Notes under the pieces: model-generated | Told to the model about the DNA's origin: nothing | Seen by the model: the letters and a program-made list of their open reading frames with translations, nothing else | Database searches by the model: none | Position numbers and translations under genes: made by a program | DNA from: Granulosicoccus sp964435305 | GTDB taxonomy: Bacteria > Pseudomonadota > Gammaproteobacteria > Granulosicoccales > Granulosicoccaceae | Length of the DNA: 64,000 bases | Reading direction: 5' to 3' | Assembly: GCA_964435305.1 (NCBI GenBank) | Contig: CAYSZH010000002.1 | Location: 11,439 to 75,438, forward strand | Part shown: positions 57,018-64,000 of the stretch, piece after piece | Numbering within the stretch: the first letter of the stretch is position 1 | How the letters are laid out: every line of letters starts with the position of its first letter

Positions 57018-57319
57018 AAGGGAAAAGCAAATAGCGTGGATAGTGTTGGCAGCGGTCGAAATGCACTATTGTGCAATCTGCTTTTTTACGTAACAAACAG
57101 ACGTTGGACGAATATTCAAAATTGAGTCATGCATAGCAATTTTGGCCCAAGTAACACCGGTGTTGTGCCTGATCGCGCAATGCATTACAAATATTGGCTT
57201 AAGGCCATACCACGGATCAACGATACGGAACTCATACAGATAAAGTCGGTCAATCTTGATGAATGGGACTGATTTTAGCCCAATACCAATCAACCTCAAA
57301 CAGAAAGGAATAATTTGAC
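57018..57319. other. 302-base gap between the DUF2064 gene and a small secreted protein gene
   Basis: No gene-like frame or clear hairpin is seen. It must carry the promoters of both divergent genes; I find no convincing -35/-10 pair to mark. Confidence 0.4.
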
Positions 57320-57709
57320 ATGCGCCTTCCATTATTACCCGCTACAACCCTTTGCATCCTGCTTAGCAGCTCATTTGCTATGGCTTCAGGCGGCGGCGGT
57401 TTTGATCAAAGCGGATTTTCTCAAAAAAGAATTGATCAACAGTATGAATCAGGAAAAGCCTACTATAAATCTGCACAGGCCGATGGATCACGCCTGGAAT
57501 ATTGTGTAAAGAATGGATCTAACCTATCAAAGCTCTCAAGAAAATCAGTCAAGAAATTTAAGCGCGGACCTGCATCGGATTTTGTTGCAAGTTTATACAG
57601 CTGTGCAGATCCTAATCTGAAAATTGCAGATGCTGTTGCCGATGGTCAGGGCGATGCCATCCTGTATTACTTGAACAAGCGTTTTAAATTACGTCTTACT
57701 AACGGATAA
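57320..57709 (+). CDS. small secreted protein of unknown function
   Basis: The 129-residue precursor has a signal peptide ending AMAS, then a Gly-rich start and a helical domain with two Cys (LEYCVKNG and LYSCADPN) that may form a disulfide, and a closing AILYYLNKRFKLRL. The YESGKAYYKS segment resembles cytochrome-like small proteins, but no CxxCH haem motif is present. AAGGA lies ten bases before the ATG. It is flanked by envelope sugar genes. Confidence 0.75.
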   Translation: MRLPLLPATTLCILLSSSFAMASGGGGFDQSGFSQKRIDQQYESGKAYYKSAQADGSRLEYCVKNGSNLSKLSRKSVKKFKRGPASDFVASLYSCADPNLKIADAVADGQGDAILYYLNKRFKLRLTNG

Positions 57710-57717
57710 GATTTAAC

Positions 57718-57800
57718 AATGAATCGCTGACATTTGCGGCAGACCTCGATTCACGGCGCACGAGAATTTCAGTTTGTCAGCGATTCATTTTGTTTTTTAG
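57718..57800 (+). terminator. long-loop terminator with perfect 15-bp stem
   Basis: AATGAATCGCTGACA (57718-57732) and TGTCAGCGATTCATT (57775-57789) are exact inverted copies separated by 42 bases and followed by TTGTTTTTTAG. It lies nine bases after the small secreted protein gene, so it probably ends that transcript. The right arm overlaps the last codons and stop of the convergent GT-C gene. Confidence 0.6.
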
Positions 57801-59111
57801 CATCACCAGCGCCCAAGCCGCCATCGGCACCACCAGAACCATCGAGTACTCCACCAAAATAATGCGTGTACTCAGCGGCTGTAAAGCGGTAGCCACGCCT
57901 CCAATATTGCTGCCATACCAATAAGATAGCAGCACAGCATAGCTTGCAGTCCAACTCCAGTATCGTGGGAACAACACGGCAAACGGCATTATCCAAACCA
58001 CGTACCATGGGTTCAGCACGGGTAGGGCAAGTAAAAACAAGGCGTACAAGCAATCCCCTCTGAATGCAGCTGGCGATTCCACCCACGATTGTTTTGCTAG
58101 CGACTCACCGTCTTGATGATAGGTGCGAATCAGCCTTTTACAGAACACCGCAATGCCATACAGCACAAACAATAATAACAGCAACCCTTTTATATTCTGG
58201 AACTGCAGAAAATTCAGTAATAGCAGGTACAAGGGCGCATTAAAGAACCAACTGTCCGCCATCGCCAACAAGCCTTCTGGCACCCAAATTTTCACTGTGC
58301 CAAAGGCCGCTGTGATAGCGGCAATACAGGTCAGAAATGCCAACATAAAAAACGTCCAGAAGCGAATAGACCACACACGAGTCAACAAATACGGCAAAGC
58401 GAGAATGGCAAACACCTTAGAGCCTAATGCCAATGCAAGCGCGACCCCACCCAGCAACGCGCGTTTCCTGTGCACAGCATAAATACTGAGCATCAGCCCA
58501 AGCACGCCATAGATATCAGGGTGGGCTGTGAGTGAAAACTCTTTTAATAACAACGGTGACCAGGCATACAGAATGAGCGCATTCCCGGCCCCTAACTTGA
58601 ACAAAATAACTAACACCAAAAGGTCGGCTAAACTTGCCATTAACTGCAATGGCCAAATCTCGGCTGGTGCCACGAGGTAACCCGCCGCAAACAGCCATTG
58701 CACAACAGGTCCGTATACGGTGGCGACGTCAGGATAATTGATGAGCGATAAAATTGGCTCGAAAGCTTCAGGTACTTCTGCGTCAAAAAAATACTCTGGC
58801 GCTAACGTGTAAGGATCATTGGTAGTGGCAGTTTGATAGCCATCCCAGAGGTATCTAAAATGGTCGTCTTCGAAGAGAGGATCACCAACAATGGAGACCA
58901 GACGCAGCAAAATAGCGCTAAACACTATCCAACGAAAGGCAATGGACCGATCTTGACCCTTATAATGCCAAAGCACGGTAAGCGCACATAACATCATGCC
59001 TGCCGAAAAGAGCAGGAAAAGCTTCAGCGCCATTGCATCCGGTGCGCGCGAAATGAAGCAAATGGCTGTCCAAAGCGCCAAAGCAGTCAGAAACGAGACT
59101 ACGGGAACCAT
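57777..59111 (-). CDS. GT-C-type membrane glycosyltransferase (DUF2029/GT87-like)
   Basis: About 444 residues from the ATG at 59111 (a TTG at 59177 would leave only 16 bases to the divergent gene). It has around ten to twelve membrane helices and the GT-C acidic loop PLFEDDHFRYLWDGY near the N-terminus, followed by NPYT-like text (TTNDPYTLAPEYF). ALALGSKVFAILALPYLL and NPWYVVWIMPFAVLF match polyprenol-phosphate sugar transferases of the mannosyltransferase group. It likely adds a sugar from a lipid-linked donor on the periplasmic side. The divergent GT2 gene could make that donor. Confidence 0.85.
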   Translation of the reverse strand: MVPVVSFLTALALWTAICFISRAPDAMALKLFLLFSAGMMLCALTVLWHYKGQDRSIAFRWIVFSAILLRLVSIVGDPLFEDDHFRYLWDGYQTATTNDPYTLAPEYFFDAEVPEAFEPILSLINYPDVATVYGPVVQWLFAAGYLVAPAEIWPLQLMASLADLLVLVILFKLGAGNALILYAWSPLLLKEFSLTAHPDIYGVLGLMLSIYAVHRKRALLGGVALALALGSKVFAILALPYLLTRVWSIRFWTFFMLAFLTCIAAITAAFGTVKIWVPEGLLAMADSWFFNAPLYLLLLNFLQFQNIKGLLLLLFVLYGIAVFCKRLIRTYHQDGESLAKQSWVESPAAFRGDCLYALFLLALPVLNPWYVVWIMPFAVLFPRYWSWTASYAVLLSYWYGSNIGGVATALQPLSTRIILVEYSMVLVVPMAAWALVMLKNKMNR

Positions 59112-59193
59112 TTTCCCGCCAAAGCCTGCAAAATGTGATGACCCAGAAGTTTTCAATTGAACCAATAAATTTTTCAAAGCTCAGAACTTTACA

Positions 59194-60135
59194 ATGTACA
59201 AAAGCCGCAAAATTACAGTAATTATCCCTGCACTCAATGAAGAGCAGTCCATTGCAAAAGTGGTGAATGGATTGTTCGATTTGCGCGTGTGCAGTCATTG
59301 CCTAAATATCATCGATGATGAACCCCAAAGCACATTGGCTTACACCGATTGCGCAGATGACTCACAGACACAGGCTACGCCGCCAGTAAATGTAGCACGA
59401 CTGGACACCAACGGCGCAACACGCTGTTTGGGTCAATGCCAGGGTGTTGCCGTGGTCGATCAAATAGTCGTTGGAGACAACGGCTCAACTGACAATACGG
59501 CAGTGCTTGCCAAGTCCTGCGGTGCGGTTGTTGTTGACGAACCCAATCGTGGTTATGGTGCAGCCTGTTTAGCGGCAATAGCAGCACCTGTAGAAAAAGA
59601 CATCATTGTTTTTGTTGATGGTGATCACTCCGTAGTTCCGCAGGAATTGCCAGCACTAATAAGCCCATTGTTTGACGGAGCAGATCTTGTAATCGGCTCA
59701 CGAACGCTGGGGCACCGTGACAAGGGAGCGTTGTCGCTGCCACAGGAAATCGGCAACAGACTGGCCACCACGTTACTTCGGCAGTTGTGGGGAGGCAACG
59801 TAACGGATTTAGGCCCTTTTCGTGCAACCACAATGACGACGCTCGCAGCAATGCAAATGCGCGACAGAAAATTTGGTTGGACGGTAGAAATGCAGATCAG
59901 GGCCTTACAGCTTTCACTCAACACGGTCGAAGTACCCGTTAGCACACGCCAACGTATCGGCAAATCAAAAATTAGCGGAACCTTTCTGGGCGTGATGGGC
60001 GCAGCACATGGCATTCTGGGTACGATCGGAAAATTATATTGGCGCCAGATCCGCGGTGCATACAGTCAAGTAAAAACCAATAGGACCTACTCGCCTACAT
60101 CGAGCCTAAACGAAGATCTTGATAAATCATCCTAA
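59194..60135 (+). CDS. GT2 family glycosyltransferase with an unusual internal insertion
   Basis: The 313-residue protein is a dolichyl-phosphate-sugar-synthase-like GT2: VIIPALNEEQSIAKVV at the start, VVGDNGSTDNT, RGYGAACLAAIAA, FVDGDHSVVPQELP (DxD at about 142-144), LVIGSRTLGHRD, TDLGPFRA, FGWTVEMQIRAL and IGKSKISGT. Members transfer a sugar from a nucleotide to a lipid phosphate. Between the first helix and the VVGDNGSTD strand is an extra stretch of about 55 residues (28-86) with five Cys (including CSHC and CLGQC) that I do not know from relatives. It is divergent from the GT-C gene and upstream of DUF547. Confidence 0.88.
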   Translation: MYKSRKITVIIPALNEEQSIAKVVNGLFDLRVCSHCLNIIDDEPQSTLAYTDCADDSQTQATPPVNVARLDTNGATRCLGQCQGVAVVDQIVVGDNGSTDNTAVLAKSCGAVVVDEPNRGYGAACLAAIAAPVEKDIIVFVDGDHSVVPQELPALISPLFDGADLVIGSRTLGHRDKGALSLPQEIGNRLATTLLRQLWGGNVTDLGPFRATTMTTLAAMQMRDRKFGWTVEMQIRALQLSLNTVEVPVSTRQRIGKSKISGTFLGVMGAAHGILGTIGKLYWRQIRGAYSQVKTNRTYSPTSSLNEDLDKSS

Positions 60136-60184
60136 ATTGGTTATCCGACAAACGCATGTATAAACAAATTGCACAGGAAACAAC

Positions 60185-61054
60185 GTGACTAAGACCAAAG
60201 GATTTTTAATCTCCTTCGTCACTGCTCTACTCATCTTAATGGCCGCTGCCTGGTATGTGTGGAAGTCAAATGCCAACACGTCCGAACTGGACGAGCGTTG
60301 GTCGGGCTCTGATGCCTCTAGCACCGACCTTGTTGATAATGAACTATGGCAAACTTTACTCGATGACTACCTTGTGACTGATACTGATTCTGGTGTCAAT
60401 TTATTCGACTACGGCGGCCTGCTTGATGATGACCGACAACCACTTGATGATTACCTTGAGATACTTGTCAATCAAGATCCACTGACGTTAAACCGTCTCG
60501 AGCAGAAGGCCTACTGGCTTAATTTATACAACGCGGCGACGGTTCGCCTGATTATTGACAACTACCCACTTAAAACGATCACGAGCCTGGGTGAGAGCGT
60601 GACTGATTTTGGACCATGGAACGAAAATGCTGTAACCATTAATGGCATCGACTTGAGCCTAAATGATATAGAGCATCGAATAATCAGGCCCCTGTATAAC
60701 GACTATCGTATACATTTTGCAGTAAATTGCGCCAGCATTGGCTGTCCGAACCTCGCACCAAACGCGTTTACGGCCAATGACCTGGATGAACAACTGGATG
60801 CTGCGTCAGCCGAATACCTGACTCATCCGCGCGGCCTGGAATTCAATGGCTCAACTTTGAACCTCTCCACGCTGTTTGATTGGTATGCGGTTGACTTTGG
60901 TAGCAATCAGACTGAAGTTTTAGCCACTTTAGGCAAACATACAAGCGAAGAAACCCGCAAATCCCTGGCTGATTTTAACGGCTCCCCGAACTATGCTTAT
61001 GATTGGGGTTTAAATGGATATTGCAGTATCGACAACGAGTGCGGTGAGTACTAA
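60185..61054 (+). CDS. DUF547 family protein, membrane-anchored or secreted
   Basis: A GTG at 60185 with AGGA about six bases upstream gives 289 residues. An N-terminal hydrophobic helix (ISFVTALLILMAAAWYVW) is followed by the DUF547 domain: QKAYWLNLYNAATVRLIIDNYP, LSLNDIEHRIIRPLYNDYRIHFAVNCASIGCPNL and HPRGLEF. The conserved Cys pair is present. DUF547 is widespread in proteobacteria and is often near sugar- or lipid-modifying genes; its activity is unknown. It is 49 bases behind the GT2 gene and ahead of a beta-barrel gene. Confidence 0.88.
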   Translation: MTKTKGFLISFVTALLILMAAAWYVWKSNANTSELDERWSGSDASSTDLVDNELWQTLLDDYLVTDTDSGVNLFDYGGLLDDDRQPLDDYLEILVNQDPLTLNRLEQKAYWLNLYNAATVRLIIDNYPLKTITSLGESVTDFGPWNENAVTINGIDLSLNDIEHRIIRPLYNDYRIHFAVNCASIGCPNLAPNAFTANDLDEQLDAASAEYLTHPRGLEFNGSTLNLSTLFDWYAVDFGSNQTEVLATLGKHTSEETRKSLADFNGSPNYAYDWGLNGYCSIDNECGEY

Positions 61055-61081
61055 ACGCACTACACAGATAGACTAGGCGCT

Positions 61082-61099
61082 GCGCAAAAAACTTTGCGC
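61082..61099 (+). terminator. short hairpin between the DUF547 and beta-barrel genes
   Basis: GCGCAAA and TTTGCGC form a perfect 7-bp stem with an AAAC loop. No T-run follows, so processing or attenuation is as likely as termination. Confidence 0.3.
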
Positions 61100-61123
61100 C
61101 AAATACCGTTGGGAAGTAATTAT

Positions 61124-61951
61124 ATGAAACGACTATTCACTCTTGGACTGCTGCTGAGCTTCTCCGTATCGGCTTATTCAGACGGCTCCCCGTGGCTACT
61201 CTCTGATGGCACCACCAATCTGAATATCTCAGTCACCTCTGGGGAAACTGAAGATTTCTTTATCGCTGACACCAGCACCAACCTTGGTGGAACATTGGAA
61301 GGCACGTTTGTGTGGCTAAAGGGCACTTATGGCTACGATGATATTTGGGCTTTCGATGCTCGAACCGGGTATGCCGAATCAACTTTTGAAGGTAACCCCG
61401 AAGACCAAAGCGACATCGCTGATACCAGCTTTGGCGTTAGCTACCAGTTTATAAACGAATTTGAAGCGGACAATGGCTGGCCAACAATTTCTGGCCGTAT
61501 TGGCTACACAGTGGGTGGTGACTATGAAACTAATCAGATAGACGCAATTGGTGACGGTGCATCCGGCTTCGATATCAGCTTGTTGGTAGGTAAATCGTTA
61601 ACACCTGCCTGGTCGGTGTTTACTGATCTTACTCTTAGACAGCGTGACAGCAATGTGGCCAACGGGATCAAATATCTATTTGGCGCGTCCTATAGCTCAC
61701 CCATTCCTAATTTGGGTTTTCTGTTTTCTTTGGCTGGAACACGTACCGATAGCGATATCGATATCGGGGATCCTGATTTCGGAGTGGATCAGTTCCCACA
61801 AACCAGAAGAGATTCTGACCTTGCCATTGTTGGTGTGAATTACGGTTTCTCTAACGGCATCGGGCTCGGCTTCTCTTATTCGTCGATACTTAACGGTACA
61901 AATATCGCTGATACCGATATCGCAACCTTCAATCTTGGGTACTCATTTTAA
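61124..61951 (+). CDS. outer-membrane beta-barrel protein
   Basis: The ATG at 61124 begins a 275-residue precursor with signal MKRLFTLGLLLSFSVSAYSD. The mature protein has about ten to twelve amphipathic strands (for example GTLEGTFVWLKGTYGY, FGVSYQFINEF, GLGFSYSSIL) and ends in NLGYSF with the C-terminal Phe recognised by the BAM complex. It resembles MipA/OmpW-sized barrels without being assignable. It sits between DUF547 and the DM13 lipoprotein in the same direction. Confidence 0.82.
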   Translation: MKRLFTLGLLLSFSVSAYSDGSPWLLSDGTTNLNISVTSGETEDFFIADTSTNLGGTLEGTFVWLKGTYGYDDIWAFDARTGYAESTFEGNPEDQSDIADTSFGVSYQFINEFEADNGWPTISGRIGYTVGGDYETNQIDAIGDGASGFDISLLVGKSLTPAWSVFTDLTLRQRDSNVANGIKYLFGASYSSPIPNLGFLFSLAGTRTDSDIDIGDPDFGVDQFPQTRRDSDLAIVGVNYGFSNGIGLGFSYSSILNGTNIADTDIATFNLGYSF

Positions 61952-62027
61952 TAGATGAACTTTCGCATACTTGGCCTTCGACACGCTTGAATCATCTGAC
62001 TACATTATTCTTTTAAAGGACATTACG

Positions 62028-62999
62028 ATGAAATTTTCAAATTCATTGCTCGCCGCTTTATCGACAACTCTTATTGTCGCCTGCGGTGGCGGCTCTTCAG
62101 ATGGCGCAGGCGACACACCGCCTGTTGCTAATCCAACACCGAACCCGTCAGGAGAAATACTAACCGGTCGTTTTATTGATTCGGCAGTTTCGGGCCTAGA
62201 GTACGCTACCGCAACACAAAGCGGTGAAACTGGAACCGATGGCTCGTTCAATTATATGCAAGGCGAAAGCGTGACATTCTCAATTGGTGATATCACCTTA
62301 CCTGCAACGGCGGGCGCCGATATCATCACACCACTGTCCGTGTTTTCCACAACCGACATCACTGATTTGCGTGTAATGAACTTGGCACGTCTTCTACAAA
62401 CACTCGACACTGATGGCATTCCAGAAAATGGTATCTCACTTTCTGATACGGCCAGCGCAAGCGCAACCGGTTTGAACCTGGATTTTGCTGCCGATAATTT
62501 TGATGCCTCTGTTGTCAATCTGGTTGCCAATGGCGGGAGCATTAACACCTCACTGGTCGGAGGTATGGAAGCACTCGAGCATTTACAGGAAAGCCTTTTT
62601 GTCGAAGGTGTTGAAGAACGTCCAACTGCAGCTGATGTAATCGCAGAAATGGATGCCGCTGCTACAGGCGGATCTACAACTCATCCGGCCGTTGGAACCA
62701 GCTCTGAGTTCACAACCCGTGCACATGACGTTTCAGGCACTCTGACGGTGATCGATGATCGTACATTAGAGGTCAGCAATTTCGTTTTTGACGGCGGCGG
62801 TGTTAATGTGTTTTTCTATTACGGAACTGATGGTGACTACAGAAATGGCGGCCAGATTGGGCCACAACTCAGAGGTACTGTTTTTAACGGCGAAACGATA
62901 ACGCTCACCTTGCCTGACGGCCTGACACTCGATGACTTTAACGGCCTAAGTGTATGGTGCGTGCCGTTTTTTGCGGATTTCGGTGATGCGCGCTTCTAA
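62028..62999 (+). CDS. lipoprotein with C-terminal DM13 domain
   Basis: The ATG at 62028 has AAAGGA upstream and gives 323 residues with lipobox LIVAC near residue 19, then a Gly/Ser/Pro tether. A first beta domain contains GRFIDSAVSGLEYATATQSG and FSIGDITLPA, a pattern seen in other proteobacterial lipoproteins. The last 95 residues match DM13: HDVSGTLTVIDDRTLEVSNF, NVFFYYGTDGDY, ITLTLPDG and LSVWCVPFFADFGDARF with the single conserved Cys. DM13 is predicted to be a redox or electron-transfer module. A 10-bp hairpin follows the stop. Confidence 0.85.
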   Translation: MKFSNSLLAALSTTLIVACGGGSSDGAGDTPPVANPTPNPSGEILTGRFIDSAVSGLEYATATQSGETGTDGSFNYMQGESVTFSIGDITLPATAGADIITPLSVFSTTDITDLRVMNLARLLQTLDTDGIPENGISLSDTASASATGLNLDFAADNFDASVVNLVANGGSINTSLVGGMEALEHLQESLFVEGVEERPTAADVIAEMDAAATGGSTTHPAVGTSSEFTTRAHDVSGTLTVIDDRTLEVSNFVFDGGGVNVFFYYGTDGDYRNGGQIGPQLRGTVFNGETITLTLPDGLTLDDFNGLSVWCVPFFADFGDARF

Positions 63000-63017
63000 A
63001 TAATACCCATATTACCC

Positions 63018-63050
63018 CACAGGCCCAAGCCGCAATAGCCTGGGCCTGTG
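63018..63050 (+). terminator. hairpin after the DM13 lipoprotein gene
   Basis: CACAGGCCCA and TGGGCCTGTG form a perfect 10-bp stem with a 13-base loop, 18 bases after the stop. The U-tract is absent, but stability and position support termination. Confidence 0.5.
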
Positions 63051-63096
63051 CTGATGCATTAGAATTCAATAGAAATTTGCTCCACTCACATCTTAC

Positions 63097-63825
63097 ATGA
63101 AAGCTTCAAATAAAATTTCCGTCATCATACCTGTAAAGGAAGAAATGAAGCTTCAGTTTCATCGAAAAATCATTGAGAGTTACAAAAAGTTTCCCAACTG
63201 CGAGTTACTTTGGGTTATTGGGCCTAATAACGATGGTACCTATGAAGATTTAATAATGCATAAACAACAAGTCCTTCAAACGAGGTCTAATTCTCGTGCC
63301 GAACGCATCAACCTCGGTATCAAAGCAGCACAACAATCTCTGATCCTTATAAACCACCCACGCTCTTTTCTATCAGCTAATGCGATTGAGCGACTCTCTA
63401 TTTTGGAAATTACAGATCAACGAATCTGGGGTGGATTCACCCATGCCTTTTATCAAGCAACACACCCCATTCTTAAATTCACATCATTTTATTCAAACAG
63501 AATCCGTTTCGGGCTATCGGGGATTATCTATCTTGATCACTGCATCTTTTTTACCCGTAATTTGATTGCAGCTGATGATTTAGAGCCTGTTCCATTGGCA
63601 GACATTTTCGAAGACACACTTTTCAGTAAGAAGTTATTAAAACAACTAAAACCGCTGCGTATTCGAGAGAAATCCTACACATCAGCGGTCAGATTCAACA
63701 ATAACGGAATTTTTACACAAGCTATTATGAATCAAAAACTGAAGCTCAAATTTCTTTTAGGTTTTTCGGATGAAAAAATGAATAGAGATTATGAGAAAAA
63801 TCAGAATCTGAACTCTCGGTACTAG
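63097..63825 (+). CDS. TIGR04283-like glycosyltransferase
   Basis: The 242-residue protein begins ISVIIPVKEE and carries the short GT-A pattern of TIGR04283: SRAERINLGIKAAQQSLILI, IWGGFTHAFY, SNRIRFGLSGIIYLDHCIFF, DIFEDTLFSKKL and SAVRFNNNGIFTQ. The usual GGSxDGT is replaced by GPNNDGTYED. Relatives are annotated with TIGR04282 enzymes in arsenosugar-type clusters. Here it is separated from the DUF2064 gene by several envelope genes but may share a pathway. The substrate is unknown. Confidence 0.78.
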   Translation: MKASNKISVIIPVKEEMKLQFHRKIIESYKKFPNCELLWVIGPNNDGTYEDLIMHKQQVLQTRSNSRAERINLGIKAAQQSLILINHPRSFLSANAIERLSILEITDQRIWGGFTHAFYQATHPILKFTSFYSNRIRFGLSGIIYLDHCIFFTRNLIAADDLEPVPLADIFEDTLFSKKLLKQLKPLRIREKSYTSAVRFNNNGIFTQAIMNQKLKLKFLLGFSDEKMNRDYEKNQNLNSRY

Positions 63826-63912
63826 CATTACACAGGACGAGATATTACGAAAACAGCTGCAGAACGAAACGCTTGTCACCAAATCGGTCAGCAAAGCCAA
63901 TATTATTCTGAT

Positions 63913-64000
63913 TTAATTGGTTAAAATTTCGCTTAAAAAACCGGCGCGATTAACAAAGCTTTCAAAACTGCCCCAGTATGCTGGGGATGGAAAATTCTGA
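63913..64000 (-). CDS. possible 3' end of a minus-strand gene (partial)
   Basis: The minus-strand frame from the window edge to a TAA at 63913-63915 encodes a convincing C-terminus containing SPAYWGSFESFVNRAGFLSE. Only 28 residues are visible, so no family can be named. The fragment would be convergent with the TIGR04283-like gene. Confidence 0.4.
   Translation of the reverse strand, partial: QNFPSPAYWGSFESFVNRAGFLSEILTN

Noticed and set aside
56424..63825. Calling the sugar module an arsenosugar cluster
   Set aside because: Only the TIGR04282/TIGR04283-like enzymes point that way; no arsM, radical-SAM arsS or arsenic resistance gene is in the window.

Overview
The window reads as a piece of a Gram-negative chromosome, most likely from a marine gammaproteobacterium. 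The evidence is a fused three-activity siroheme synthase (CysG), an RlmG-type rRNA methyltransferase, many lipobox lipoproteins, outer-membrane beta-barrels ending in an aromatic residue, a phosphonate-type ABC importer with two permeases, and an acyl-CoA ligase close to DmdB/AlkK. I see no rRNA, tRNA, CRISPR array, insertion sequence, integrase or phage structural gene. Placement below class is inference.

Layout. 1-6.0 kb: secreted proteins, namely a tandem pair of copper-amine-oxidase-like proteins (the first has lost every catalytic residue), a modular SdrD-B/EF-hand protein and an FKBP-like lipoprotein. 6.2-17.8 kb: mostly housekeeping and unknown genes: cysG, a very acidic small protein, a YugP-type membrane zinc peptidase, two lipoproteins, a DmdB/AlkK-type ligase, a KDG-kinase-like sugar kinase, a small beta-barrel, a response-regulator diguanylate cyclase and rlmG. 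17.8-21.8 kb: a RidA / DUF1028 / ArgE-like amidohydrolase run facing a Rieske oxygenase, then a GlsB-type membrane protein. 22.0-30.7 kb: a type II topoisomerase TOPRIM remnant, a secreted protein, two related lipoproteins about 5 kb apart, a seven-repeat FG-GAP protein, an ADP-ribosylglycohydrolase and a beta-helix protein. 30.7-44.5 kb: an EamA transporter, a secreted glycerophosphodiesterase, a hybrid histidine kinase, a GH10 xylanase lipoprotein, a TauD-type dioxygenase, a LysE exporter, a methyltransferase, an AsmA-like protein, an M23 peptidase and a DUF2817 peptidase. 44.5-50.7 kb: a large CotH-kinase/FN3 surface protein with hexanucleotide repeats, a GNAT enzyme, a broken kelch gene and a J-domain-like protein. 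50.9-54.4 kb: a tightly packed phnD-phnC-phnE-phnE importer operon. 54.6-63.8 kb: a membrane protein, a truncated esterase, and a group of sugar-transfer and envelope genes (DUF2064/TIGR04282-like, GT-C, GT2, DUF547, beta-barrel, DM13 lipoprotein, TIGR04283-like).

How the genes fit together. The window is dominated by export and the envelope. Many products carry signal peptides or lipoboxes, and several use calcium-type Asp/Asn loops or acidic repeats. Polymer and nutrient scavenging is represented by xylanase, glycerophosphodiesterase, phosphonate uptake and KDG kinase. Several loci look eroded (TOPRIM remnant, kelch frameshift, truncated esterase, possible decayed gene near 35.2 kb), which suggests ongoing loss of accessory genes. 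Start sites were adjusted where a Shine-Dalgarno sequence or signal peptide favoured an internal codon, and TTG or GTG starts appear common.
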